This document shows, piece after piece, positions 25,446 through 34,600 of a DNA stretch of 64,000 bases. A program made the position numbers and the translations under genes. Location of the stretch: assembly GCF_003063335.1 (NCBI RefSeq), contig NZ_NERX01000004.1, positions 372,001-436,000 of the forward strand, given 5' to 3'. The DNA is from Limnohabitans sp. MMS-10A-192. GTDB lineage: Bacteria > Pseudomonadota > Gammaproteobacteria > Burkholderiales > Burkholderiaceae_C. Below the pieces are notes generated by a model that saw nothing but the letters and a program-made list of their open reading frames with translations, was not told the DNA's origin and searched no databases. Position 1 is the first letter of the stretch, and the number at the start of each line of letters is the position of its first letter.

Positions 25446-26354
25446 TCACGGCAGCAAGGCCGTGGTCTCTTGCCGCAGCATGCGCACCATCTCTTGCGCG
25501 GCCGGTGACAGGCTGCGGTTTCGGCGGGTGACCACGCCCAGCGGGCGCTGGATGTCCGGGCCCGTCAGGCGGCGGGTGAGCACGCCTTCTTGCTGCACAA
25601 AGGCCGCAGCCAGCTCGGGCAGAGCGGCCACGCCCAGGCCGGCTTTGACCATGGCGTGGATGGTGGCGATGTGCTCGACTTCGTAGCGCGGCTGAAAGGC
25701 GATGCGGTGTTCGATGAAAGCCGCATTGGCGTACTGGCGAACGCTGGCGGGCAGCGGCATCGAGATGTGCGTCAGTTCGGCCACCTGCAGCCAGTTCAAA
25801 GGGGTTTTGCCTTTGGCCAGGCGGTGGTTCAAGGGAATCAGCAAGACAAAACCATCGGCCGACAAAGGCGTGTAGTCCAGGTCTGCGTAGTCGGGGTTGG
25901 CCGCTGTGAGCGCAAAGTCCACCGTGCCTGCGCGCACCAGGTCAAAAGCAGGGCCAGACAAGGTGTCGTGCAATTGCAGCGCAATCTCCGGGTGTTGCTC
26001 GGCATAGCGGGCCATCACGCGCGGCACCACCGTGGCCGCCAGCGAGGGCAGGGCCGCCAGGCTCACTTTGCCCGACTGGATTTGCGTGATGTGCAGCACG
26101 CGTTGCACGGCCTCGTGGGTTTGGGCGTTGAGCAGTTTGGCTTGTTCCACGAACACCTGGCCTGCGGCCGTCAGGTGCACGCTGCGTGTGGTGCGGTCAA
26201 ACAGGCGGGTGCCCAGCGCATCTTCAAGCCGGGCAATCACACCCGACACCGCCGATTGCGACAAATGCACTTGCGCTGCCGTGCGCCTGAAACTACCGGT
26301 TTCGGCCAGCACCAGAAAGATGTCCAGATCGCGGGGTGTCCAATTGATATGCAT
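25446..26354 (-). CDS. LysR-family transcriptional regulator
   Basis: This is a 302-residue LysR regulator. The N-terminal winged helix is RDLDIFLVLAETGSFRRTAA, QVHLSQSAVSGVIARLEDAL and GTRLFDRTTRSVHLTAAG, followed by the co-inducer domain opening VSLAALPSLAATVVPRVMAR. It is divergent from the dehydrogenase gene, leaving 88 bases between them, the usual layout for a regulator that controls its neighbour. The inducer is probably a substrate or intermediate of the beta-hydroxy acid cluster. Confidence 0.93.
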   Translation of the reverse strand: MHINWTPRDLDIFLVLAETGSFRRTAAQVHLSQSAVSGVIARLEDALGTRLFDRTTRSVHLTAAGQVFVEQAKLLNAQTHEAVQRVLHITQIQSGKVSLAALPSLAATVVPRVMARYAEQHPEIALQLHDTLSGPAFDLVRAGTVDFALTAANPDYADLDYTPLSADGFVLLIPLNHRLAKGKTPLNWLQVAELTHISMPLPASVRQYANAAFIEHRIAFQPRYEVEHIATIHAMVKAGLGVAALPELAAAFVQQEGVLTRRLTGPDIQRPLGVVTRRNRSLSPAAQEMVRMLRQETTALLP

Positions 26355-26413
26355 TACAGATCAGTTTATAGAAAAAAACGGCTGGACGAGGCAATGGGGC
26401 CTTCCTAGACTCG

Positions 26414-26437
26414 GCGCATTCTCATAGACAAATGCGC
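26414..26437. promoter_or_regulatory. LysR-type T-N11-A dyad candidate
   Basis: GCGCATT-CTCATAGACA-AATGCGC is a perfect 7-bp inverted repeat with a 10-base spacer that contains the LysR box pattern T-N11-A. It lies just before the dehydrogenase start, in the divergent intergenic region. Confidence 0.45.
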
Positions 26438-26442
26438 GTTTC

Positions 26443-27396
26443 ATGATTTCTTCACACCCTTCACAAGCCCGCACCGTGGTCGTCGGCGGCGGCACCATGG
26501 GCATGGACGTGGCCATCGTGCTGGCCCGTGGTGGCAGCCAGGTCACCGTCATCGAGCCCGATGCGGCCAAGCGCCAAGCACTGGCCGCACACGTGCGCCA
26601 CAACCTGGAGCCTTTGGGCATGGCGCACCGCACCGAGCGAGTCCAAGCCGTGGCCGACCTGAGCGATGTGAGCTGGCCCGGTGTGAGCCTTTTGATCGAG
26701 TGCATTCCAGAAAAGCTGCCGCTCAAGCAAACCCTGTTTGCGCGCTTGGCGCAACTGGCCGCGCCCGAGACCCTGCTGTGCAGCAACAGCTCCAGCTTCC
26801 CGATCAGCGCCATTGCCCAGGGCTTGCCCACGGCCGAGCGCATGTTGGGTCTGCACTTTTTCATGCCCGCGCATTTGGTGCCGCTCGTGGAGGTGGTGCT
26901 CGGCCCCCAGTCCGACTTGCAGCAAGCCGAACAACTGTGCGACTTCATGCGCGGCTGCGGCAGCGTGCCGGTGTTGGTGCGCAAGGACAAGCCCGGCTTT
27001 TTGGCCAACCGCATGCAGCACGCTCTGGCGCGTGAAGCCTTCGCCCTGATCGACGAAGGCGTGGCCTCGCCCGAAGACGTGGACGCGGCCGTGCGCTTTG
27101 GGTTTGGCTTTCGGTTTTTGGCCGCTGGCCCGGTCATGCAACGTGACCATGCCGGTCTGGAAGTGCATACCGCCGCCGCCGCCAGCATGTACCCCAGCTT
27201 GGCGGTGAACGCCGAGCCCGCCCGCGTGTTGCAAGAGCGCGTGGCTCGGGGTGACCTGGGCATGAAGACGGGGCAGGGCTTTTTTACCTGGACGCCCGAA
27301 ACCCAAAAGGCCGAGCGCGAGCGCTACGACCGCTTGCTGCGCCAGGGCCTGGATTTGCTGGCCTCTGAGCTGCCGCCGCTGAACCCGCTTGATTGA
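26443..27396 (+). CDS. 3-hydroxyacyl-CoA dehydrogenase family protein (NAD-binding)
   Basis: This 317-residue enzyme oxidises a 3-hydroxy substrate to a 3-keto product. The Rossmann motif is TVVVGGGTMGMDVAIVLARG, with an acidic end of strand two in VIEPDA. Later come SNSSSFPISAIAQGLP, a GLHFFMPAHLVPLVEVV segment and VLVRKDKPGFLANRMQHAL, which carry the catalytic His and Asn residues of the family. The length is that of the single-domain pair (as in L-carnitine or L-gulonate dehydrogenases), not a fused FadB. It is followed by a BKACE gene, so its product is probably a beta-keto acid rather than a CoA ester. Confidence 0.88.
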   Translation: MISSHPSQARTVVVGGGTMGMDVAIVLARGGSQVTVIEPDAAKRQALAAHVRHNLEPLGMAHRTERVQAVADLSDVSWPGVSLLIECIPEKLPLKQTLFARLAQLAAPETLLCSNSSSFPISAIAQGLPTAERMLGLHFFMPAHLVPLVEVVLGPQSDLQQAEQLCDFMRGCGSVPVLVRKDKPGFLANRMQHALAREAFALIDEGVASPEDVDAAVRFGFGFRFLAAGPVMQRDHAGLEVHTAAAASMYPSLAVNAEPARVLQERVARGDLGMKTGQGFFTWTPETQKAERERYDRLLRQGLDLLASELPPLNPLD

Positions 27397-27442
27397 TTCC
27401 CCACGATTGATGTCCTCCCCCCGTTTTTGACAAGGCAAACCC

Positions 27443-28270
27443 ATGGCTGTTTTTTCGCATCCTCTGCTGATCACCGTCGCGCCCAATGGCGCCTACAAGC
27501 AGCGCCCTGACCACGCGGCCCTGCCCATCACTGCAACGGAGCTGGGGAAAACCGCCAAGCAGTGCCTGGATGCCGGTGCGGCCATGATCCACATGCACAT
27601 CCGCGACGCAGAGGGCCGCCACAGCCTCGACGTGCAGGGCTACCGCGATGCGCAGCAAGCGGTCAAGGCGGCGGTGGGGGATGAACTCATCATCCAGATC
27701 ACCAGCGAAGCGGCGCGTGTGTACAAGGCGCCTGAGCAAATCGCCATGGTCACCGCGCTCAAGCCCGAAGCCGTGTCGGTGGGTCTGCGCGAAGTGGACC
27801 AGCCCGAGATCGGCGAGGCCGGTCTGGCCCAGTTCTTTGGCTGGTTGGCCAAAGAGCGTGTGATGACCCAAGTCATCGTGTACGACGTGGCCGACCTGCA
27901 GCGCTGGCAAGCCCTGCGGGCGCAAGGCGTGATCCCCGATGCGCCTTGGTCGCTCTTGTTTGTGCTGGGCCGTTATTCGGTAGGCCAGACCTCGGAGGCC
28001 AAAGACCTCTTGCCTTTTGTGATGGCCCACACCGGTACCGAGCCCTGGTCCATGTGCGCCTTTGGCGCAGGCGAGCACGCTTGCGCCACCACCGCTGTGG
28101 CCTTGGGCGGCCATGCGCGGGTGGGTTTTGAAAACAACCTCTTGCTCAACAACGGCCAAGTGGCCCCGGACAACGCCGCCTTGGTGCGTCAGATCGCCGA
28201 CTCGGCCCGCGTGCTGGGTCGCAGCCTTTACACCGCAGCCCAAGCGCGTGAAGCTTTTTTTGCCGCTTGA
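27443..28270 (+). CDS. Beta-keto acid cleavage enzyme (BKACE, DUF849)
   Basis: BKACE enzymes join a beta-keto acid with acetyl-CoA and release acetoacetate plus a new CoA ester, using a zinc ion. The 275-residue protein has the first zinc-site strand MIHMHIRDAEGRHS, a IIQITSEAARVY segment, EAVSVGLREV, and the late ALGGHARVGFENNL that contacts substrate. The start follows the dehydrogenase by 46 bases with only a weak ribosome site. Together they resemble the L-carnitine pathway order (dehydrogenase then BKACE), but the substrate here is open since many BKACE groups exist. Confidence 0.9.
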   Translation: MAVFSHPLLITVAPNGAYKQRPDHAALPITATELGKTAKQCLDAGAAMIHMHIRDAEGRHSLDVQGYRDAQQAVKAAVGDELIIQITSEAARVYKAPEQIAMVTALKPEAVSVGLREVDQPEIGEAGLAQFFGWLAKERVMTQVIVYDVADLQRWQALRAQGVIPDAPWSLLFVLGRYSVGQTSEAKDLLPFVMAHTGTEPWSMCAFGAGEHACATTAVALGGHARVGFENNLLLNNGQVAPDNAALVRQIADSARVLGRSLYTAAQAREAFFAA

Positions 28271-28299
28271 GCTTTCCCATTTCTACAGGAGACAACACC

Positions 28300-29280
28300 A
28301 TGAAACGCAGCACTTTCGTCGCAGCACTCTCAGCGGCCCTTTTGGGTGCCACCGCATTGCCCGCGCTGGCCCAGGACAACTACCCCAGCAAAACCATCCG
28401 CTTTGTGGTGCCTTACCCACCGGGCGGCCCGACCGACCTGATGGCGCGCATGCTGCAAAGTGAATTGAGCACGCGCCTGGGCGTCACCGTGATCGTGGAC
28501 AACAAAGGCGGCGCAGGCGGCAACCTGGGCAGCGCCGAAGTGGCCAAGCAAGCGCCAGCGGACGGCTACACCATGCTGCTGGCCGCCAGCGGCCCCATGG
28601 CCGTGAACCCCACGCTGTACCGCAGCATGCCCTTTGTGCCCATGACCGATCTGGCCCCTGTGATCCAGATCTCGTCCTTCCCCTTGGTGCTGGAAGTGCA
28701 CCCCAGCGTGCCAGTGAACAACGTCAAGGAACTGGTTGCCCTGGCGCAAAAGCCCGACAGCAAATTGGCCTTCGCCTCGGCGGGCAACGGCACGCCCCAG
28801 CATTTGGCCGGCGAGATTTTCAACACCCAAGTCAACACCAACATCTCGCACATCCCTTACCGTGGCGCGGGCCCCGCACTCAACGACTTGATCGGCGGTC
28901 AGGTGCAGGTGATGTTCGACATCTTGGGCAGCTCACTGCCGCACATCCAGGGCGGCAAGCTCAAGCCTTTGGCGGTGACCTCGGCCAAGCGCCACCCCTC
29001 GCTGCCCAATGTGCCGACCATGATGGAAGCGGGCATTGCCGGTTATGAGATCACGGGCTGGCACGGCATCGCGGTGCGTGCGGGCACCCCTGCGCCCATC
29101 GTGCAAAAGCTCAACACCACGTTGAACGCGATTTTCAACGACGCCGAATTCAAGAAAAAGTGGGAAGCCATCGGCACGCCGGTGGTGGGCGGCACGTCTC
29201 AGCAGTTTGGTGAGTTGATCCGCAAAGAGTCCATTCGCCTGGGCCAAGTCGTCAAGAATGCCGGCGTGACGCTGGACTGA
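28300..29280 (+). CDS. Bug/TTT-family substrate-binding protein
   Basis: This is a periplasmic Bug protein of 326 residues. Signal peptide MKRSTFVAALSAALLGATAL ends near LAQD. The mature protein begins YPSKTIRFVVPYPPGGPTDL, with VIVDNKGGAGGNLGSAEVA and TMLLAASGPMAVNPTL further on. ACAGGAG precedes the ATG at 28300. It lies 29 bases after the BKACE gene, so it very likely captures the cluster's hydroxy or keto acid. No TctA/TctB membrane genes are adjacent. Confidence 0.92.
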   Translation: MKRSTFVAALSAALLGATALPALAQDNYPSKTIRFVVPYPPGGPTDLMARMLQSELSTRLGVTVIVDNKGGAGGNLGSAEVAKQAPADGYTMLLAASGPMAVNPTLYRSMPFVPMTDLAPVIQISSFPLVLEVHPSVPVNNVKELVALAQKPDSKLAFASAGNGTPQHLAGEIFNTQVNTNISHIPYRGAGPALNDLIGGQVQVMFDILGSSLPHIQGGKLKPLAVTSAKRHPSLPNVPTMMEAGIAGYEITGWHGIAVRAGTPAPIVQKLNTTLNAIFNDAEFKKKWEAIGTPVVGGTSQQFGELIRKESIRLGQVVKNAGVTLD

Positions 29281-29296
29281 TTGGCGCTCACGAAAA

Positions 29297-29318
29297 CACC
29301 CGGCCGCCTGGCCGGGTG
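29297..29318. terminator. GC-rich hairpin between converging genes
   Basis: CACCCGGCC-GCCT-GGCCGGGTG is a perfect 9-bp stem just after the Bug gene stop. There is no T run, so termination would be inefficient; it may also serve the converging cupin gene. Confidence 0.55.
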
Positions 29319-29349
29319 AGACGCACAGAGCCCGCGTGAAGGGCAGTGT

Positions 29350-29853
29350 TCAGACCCCGCCTTGCGGATGGGTGGGGTCGATCCAGAGCACGGTCTCTGG
29401 TTTTTCGGCGGGCTCGATGTCCATGTTGACCGCCACCGCCTGGCCGTCGCTGCGGCACAGCACGCATTCGAGCGTTTCGTCTGCGCTGGCATTGATTTCC
29501 TGATGCGGCACATAGGGCGGCACGTAAATGAAATCACCCGGTCCAGCTTCGGCGGTGAACTCCAGTGCATTGCCCCAGCGCATGCGGGCGCGGCCCTTGA
29601 CCACATAGATCACGCTCTCCAAAGGCCCATGGTGGTGTGCACCTGTTTTGGCATTGGGGTGGATGTGCACCGTGCCGGCCCAAAGTTTTTGGGCGCCGAC
29701 GCGGGCAAAGTTGATGGCCGCTTTGCGGTCCATGCCGGGGGTGGAGGGCACGTTGCCGTCCAGCTGATCGCCTGGCACCACGCGCACGCCATCGTGCTTC
29801 CAGTCGGTCTCGGTGTGCTCGTGTGTGGGGCTGGGGTCGTGAGAATGGGTCAT
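29350..29853 (-). CDS. Cupin-domain protein
   Basis: This 167-residue protein is a single-domain cupin. Motif 1 is THIHP-like: VHIHPNAKTGAHHHGPLESV with three His and one Glu as expected metal ligands. Motif 2 is the PGDFIYVPPYVPHQEINASA stretch. Cupins of this kind bind a metal and act as dioxygenases, isomerases or simple binding proteins. No signal peptide. GCAGG precedes the ATG at 29853. It converges on the Bug gene, and its role relative to that cluster is unknown. Confidence 0.85.
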   Translation of the reverse strand: MTHSHDPSPTHEHTETDWKHDGVRVVPGDQLDGNVPSTPGMDRKAAINFARVGAQKLWAGTVHIHPNAKTGAHHHGPLESVIYVVKGRARMRWGNALEFTAEAGPGDFIYVPPYVPHQEINASADETLECVLCRSDGQAVAVNMDIEPAEKPETVLWIDPTHPQGGV

Positions 29854-29995
29854 GGTTGAAACCTGCGCAAGTGACGTTGAATTCACTTTAGCACGCAGGG
29901 GCAATGGGGCCTGTCGCGCGGCCTACTACACTGGCGTGCCGTGGCCAAGCTGAAGTTGCAGTGGGGTGTTGCGGTAAACCTCATTTGAGCTGACC

Positions 29996-30583
29996 ATGAA
30001 ATTGAAAATGTCTGAAAAGTCGCTGTTCGCGACCTTGTTGCGCGCCCCATGGTGGGTGAGCTTTGTGGTGATGCTGGCGGTGGCCTTGGCGGCCGGTGCC
30101 TTGTTGCCCGATGCCTACAAAACAGCGGGCATGCTGGGCGGCTTTCCGTTTTTGGTCATCGGCGTCATGGCCGCCTGGCGGCAAAGAAACGCACTGTCAA
30201 ACGATCGCATCGACGCGCTCACAGGGCAGGCCCGAGCCATGGCCTGGCGCGAATTTGCGGCCGTGGTCGAAACCGCTTTGCGCAAGCAAGGTTTTGAGGT
30301 TCGCCCGCTGAACAATGGCCCCGCAGATTTTAAGATTGAGAAAAACGGCCGCATCACCTTGGTCAGCGCCAAACGCTGGAAAGCCGCCAGCGTGGGGGCC
30401 GAGCCCTTGCGTGAACTGTTGGCCGCTGTTGAGAGCCAAGAGGCCTTCTCGTGCAGCTGCATGAGTTTGGGGTCCTTCAGCCCAGCCGCTGTGGCCTTGG
30501 CGCAGCAACACCCGCTGCAGTTGTTGGGCCCCACCGAGATCGCGCAACTGGTGCACGACGCTGGCCAAGCCAACAAGGCCTGA
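29996..30583 (+). CDS. Membrane-anchored Mrr-like (restriction endonuclease fold) protein
   Basis: This 195-residue protein has two hydrophobic spans at residues about 18-36 and 43-60 (WVSFVVMLAVALAAGALL, GGFPFLVIGVMAA), then a cytoplasmic domain that looks like the Mrr catalytic fold: WREFAAVVETALRKQGFEV, PADFKIEKNGRITLVSAKRW, and LLGPTEIAQLV near the end. In active Mrr-like nucleases the core is D…(E/Q)xK; here D is in PADF but the second part reads SAK, so Ser replaces Glu/Gln. The enzyme may be inactive or changed. Such membrane-anchored members are known but uncharacterised. An alternative ATG lies five codons in. Confidence 0.65.
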   Translation: MKLKMSEKSLFATLLRAPWWVSFVVMLAVALAAGALLPDAYKTAGMLGGFPFLVIGVMAAWRQRNALSNDRIDALTGQARAMAWREFAAVVETALRKQGFEVRPLNNGPADFKIEKNGRITLVSAKRWKAASVGAEPLRELLAAVESQEAFSCSCMSLGSFSPAAVALAQQHPLQLLGPTEIAQLVHDAGQANKA

Positions 30584-30595
30584 GCAGCGGGTGCT

Positions 30596-31234
30596 TTACT
30601 TTTTGGGCAGCGTGCCCTGCCAGCTTTCGGGCCGGTAGAGCTTGAACAACTGCTCAGGCCCGATGGTGAAATAGTCCGCCGGCCCACCAGCGCGCAAAAC
30701 GTGCTGGGCGTTGGCTGTGTCGTAAATGCCGTCCTTGAGCAATCGCTCATCGATGTGCACGCCCACCACCTGGCCAAAGATCATCCAGGTGTTGACCTTT
30801 TGGCCATCGATGCCTTCCATCTGCAGGATCTGGGTGCATTTGCACTCGAAGCTGACCGGGCTTTCGGCCACGCGGGGCACGCTGACGATGCGTGACGCTT
30901 GCGGGGTGAGGCCTGCCACATCGAACTCGCTGACCTCCGGCGGCACCGCATCGCAGGTCTTGTTCATCGCCTCGGTCAAGGGCCGCGTGACCAGGTTCCA
31001 GACAAACTCGCCGGTGGCCTCGATGTTGTTCAGCGTGTCCTTGCGACCAATGCTGGAAAAGCCAATCAGCGGCGGCACGTAGTTGAAAGCGCTGAAAAAA
31101 CTGTAGGGCGCCAGATTGAGCCCCCCGCTGGCATTGCGGCTCGACACCCAACCGATCGGGCGCGGGCCGACGATGGCGTTGAAAGGATCGTGTTTCAGGC
31201 CGTGGCCCAGGCGGGGTTCGTAAAAATGCGTCAT
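30596..31234 (-). CDS. Flavin reductase family protein (FMN-binding split barrel)
   Basis: This is a 212-residue flavin reductase-like protein. It has the FMN-binding beginning NAIVGPRPIGWVSSRNASGG, then LNLAPYSFFSAFNYVPPLIG and DTLNNIEATGEFVWNLV, all hallmark segments. Such proteins either reduce FMN for partner monooxygenases or use bound FMN themselves. ATG at 31234 lets the protein begin right at THFYEP; a longer frame from 31273 is less likely. It converges with the Mrr-like gene (12 bases apart) and has no monooxygenase next to it. Confidence 0.87.
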   Translation of the reverse strand: MTHFYEPRLGHGLKHDPFNAIVGPRPIGWVSSRNASGGLNLAPYSFFSAFNYVPPLIGFSSIGRKDTLNNIEATGEFVWNLVTRPLTEAMNKTCDAVPPEVSEFDVAGLTPQASRIVSVPRVAESPVSFECKCTQILQMEGIDGQKVNTWMIFGQVVGVHIDERLLKDGIYDTANAQHVLRAGGPADYFTIGPEQLFKLYRPESWQGTLPKK

Positions 31235-31377
31235 GCCTGCACTGTAGTGCGGGTTTCGGGCATGACCAGTCATGACGATGACAGCTGTTTCAGACCAAAG
31301 CCAACTGAGCCCGTGTCAGGCGATGCATTGGGGATTTGTCATCCCACAATGGATGCGTGATGCATTTGGTGTTTGTC

Positions 31378-31439
31378 ATCCCGCACTGGATGCGGGATCC
31401 ATTCTTCAGCCTCTATGGACCCCGGATCGAGTCCGGGGT
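31378..31439. repeat. Dispersed hairpin repeat, two copies
   Basis: ATCCCGCA-CTGGA-TGCGGGAT (31378-31398) and ACCCCGGA-TCGAG-TCCGGGGT (31419-31439), both with the TGTC/CCA type borders of the family. A degenerate copy begins near 31336. Confidence 0.8.
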
Positions 31440-31517
31440 GACAGTGGTCCACGGCGGCGCAGGGTTGGGCTGTTGCGTGGATGTGGTCCAACTTTCCCCA
31501 CAGACCGTGCCCAAAGC

Positions 31518-31526
31518 TGTGGATAA
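31518..31526 (-). promoter_or_regulatory. DnaA-box match upstream of recC
   Basis: The minus strand reads TTATCCACA, the exact DnaA box. A second, weaker box-like TTTCCCCACA is about 25 bases away on the other strand. A single box occurs often by chance in a genome, so the role is uncertain. Confidence 0.35.
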
Positions 31527-31690
31527 GTCCATGAACAACTGCGCCAAGCCGCATCCTGCCTGGTGTGGCGCGTTGTGCTTAAAAAATGGGCAAAAAACGG
31601 GGCGCCCGTGGCTCGTGCCTTGAGCCCGGCGCGGGGCAAGATTGCGGCTATTCTTGTCGTATTCCCAGCCTGATCGCCTGACCCCTCCGC

Positions 31691-34600
31691 ATGTCCGTTT
31701 CTGCCATTCCTTCGGGCTTCATTGCCCTGCACAGCCACCGCTCCGAGGTGTTGGCCGAAACCCTGTCGGGCTGGCTGTCGCGTCAGCCTTTGGGGCCGCT
31801 GGAGCCCGAGGTGGTGCTGGTGCAAAGCAATGGCATGGCCGAGTGGATTAAGATGGCGCTGGCCCAGCAGGGCGGCGTGTGCGCGGCCACGCGGGTGGAG
31901 CTGCCATCGCGCTTTTTGTGGCGCACCTACCGGCAGGTGCTGGGCGCGCAGAATGTGCCGCCCGACTCGCCGCTCGACAAACTGCCCATGACCTGGCGCT
32001 TGATGGCTTTGTTGCCCCAATGCATGGGCGATGCGGTGTTCCAGCCGGTGGCGGGGTTTTTGCGGGGCGATGAGCCCGACCGCTTACTGCAACTGGCCAG
32101 CCGCCTGGCCGACCTGTTTGACCAGTACCAAATTTACCGGCCTGACTGGCTTGACGACTGGGCCGCTGGCCGCGACGTGTTGCGCCAAGCCGCAGGGCAG
32201 GCGGACTTGCCCGCCGACCAGCTGTGGCAAGCCGCGCTGTGGCGCCGCGTGCTGGCCACGCTGAACGAGGCCGAACGCCAGGCCACGCGCCCGGCCTTGC
32301 ATGTGCGGGCGCTGGCCCGCTTGCGCTCGGGCGAGGCGCTGGCCAGCCCGGTGGCGCGGCGCGTGTCGGTGTTTGGCATGAGCCACATGCCTGGCCAGCT
32401 GCTGGACATGCTGGCGGCGCTGGCCGCGCACAGCCAGGTGCTGCTGGCCGTGCCCAACCCCTGCCAGTACCACTGGGGCGACATCATGGACGGGCGCGAA
32501 TGGCTGCGGGCTGAGCGCAGGCGTCATGGCTACAAAAAAGAATCGCTGTCCGAGACGCCCTTGGCGCAAATGCATTGGCATACGCCCGCCTTGCTGGCCG
32601 CCTGGGGCCGGCAAGGGCGCGACTTCATCCGCCAGCTCGATGCGTTCGACGATGTGCAGGCCGCGCAAGAAGCCGTGCCCGGCGTCAAGCTCGATTTGTT
32701 CGACGATGCGCCGGGGGCCGATGCCACGGGCTTGCTCACGCAATTGCAAAACCGCATCCGCGACCTGAAATCGGCACAAGACGCGGTGGATGCCCCGCTG
32801 CAAGCCGATGACCGCTCGGTGGTGTTTCAGGTGGCGCACAGCCCGGTGCGCGAGCTGGAAGTGCTGCACGACCAGTTGCTGCAATGGTTCCACCAGATGC
32901 CGGAGGTCTCGCCGCGCGACGTGGTGGTCATGGTGCCCGACATCGAGGTGATGGCCCCGGCGATCCGCGCCGTGTTTGGCCAATACAAGCGGGGCGATGC
33001 CCGCTTCATCCCCTTTGACATCGCCGACCTGGGCGCGCAAGCCAACAGCCCCTTGATCCACGCGGTGGAGTGGCTGCTGGCCCTGCCGCAGCAGCGTGGC
33101 CGCATGAGCGAGTTGGTGGAGCTGCTCGAAGTGCCCGCATTGGCGGCCCGCTTTGGCGTCAAGCCCGAACAATTGCCCACGCTCACCCGCTGGATGGCGG
33201 GCTCGGGCATCCGCTGGGGCTTGTCGGCCCAGCACCGCCAAGGCCTGGGCCTGGCCGCTTGTGGCGAAGACAACTCGGCCCTGTTTGGCGTGCAACGCAT
33301 GTTGATGGGTTACGCCTGCGGAGCGGACCCGATGCCGCCAGCTGCTTCAGGCCCTGACCCGTACCCGGAAGTCGGTGGGCTTGACGCCGAGCTGGCCGGT
33401 GCGTTGGCGCATTTGCTGCAGGCGCTGATGGATTGGTGGCAGAGCAGTGCCACAGCGGCCAGCCCTGCGCAATGGGCCGAGCGCGGGCGGGCTTTGCTGG
33501 CGGCGCTGTTCAAGCCGCAGGACGACACCGACCGCAATGCCCTGTCGGCGCTGGACCAGGCCCTGAACGACTGGGGCAAGGCGGCTGAGCAGGCCGATTT
33601 TGCAGAGGCCGTGCCCTTGGCCGTGGCCCGCTCGGCCTGGCTGGAAGCGCTCAAGGTGCCCAAGCTGGAGCAACGCTTTCGCGCCGGAGGCGTGACCTTC
33701 TGCACGCTCATGCCCATGCGGGCGATCCCGTTTCAGATGGTGTGCCTGCTGGGCATGAACGACGGCGACTACCCGCGCCGTAGCCCGCTTGCCGATTTTG
33801 ATTTGCTGGGCCTGCCCGGCATGGCCCGGCCCGGCGACCGCTCGCGCCGCGACGACGACCGCCAGCTCATGCTCGAAGCCCTGCTGTCGGCGCGGCGCGT
33901 GCTGTACGTCAGCTGGAGCGGCCGCAGCGTGCGCGACAACAGCGAACAACCGCCCTCGGTGCTGGTGTCGCAATTGCGCGACGAGATCGATGCGCTTTGG
34001 GGCCAGGGTCACGCCCAGCGCCTGACCACGGTGCACCCGCTGCAGCCCTTCAGCCGGGCTTATTTTGAAGAGGGCAGTGCGCTGCATACCTATGCCAAGG
34101 AGTGGCGGGCAGCGCAGACTGGATCGCCACGCTTCGCTCGCGATGACGAGAAAAAAGGCGCCCACGACGACGAAGCCTCCAAGCCGTCATCGCGAGGAGC
34201 GCACCGACGCGGCGATCCAGTCTTGTTGCCACCTCTGCAGTCCGCCACCGGCACTCCGGTCATCACGCTCACCCAGCTGGCGCGCTTTCTGCGCAAGCCT
34301 GTAGGCGCGTTTTTTCGAGAGCGTTTGCAAGTCCATCTGGACGACGAGCGCAGCGCGCTGCACGACGAAGAACTGTTTGGCCTGGGCGGGCTGGACCTGT
34401 ACCAGCTGCTGGACCACGAGCTGGCGCATGTGCCCACCGACCTGAGCTTGGATGAGCTGCCCGCGCACGCGCAGCGCGTGGTGCAGCGCCTGCGCCAGGC
34501 CGGGGCCTTGCCCTTGGCCGGTGTGGGTGTGCTCGAAGCCCAAAAGCTCAGTCACCAGCTGCAAACCCTGCTGGGCGCCGCCTTGCAAGAGCGCCTGGCC

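Larger units (their letters stand above)
31235..31690. other. Intergenic region upstream of recC
   Basis: About 450 bases without a gene. It holds two clear and one degenerate hairpin repeats (31336-31439), a DnaA-box match (31518-31526) and otherwise GC-rich sequence. No strong sigma-70 promoter could be picked by eye. The recCBD genes should start from here. Confidence 0.5.

Noticed and set aside
31336..31440. Transcription terminator before recC
   Set aside because: Hairpins lack T runs and match the dispersed repeat family.
34118..34221. Insertion sequence in recC
   Set aside because: Far too short and carries no transposase; better seen as a small palindromic element.
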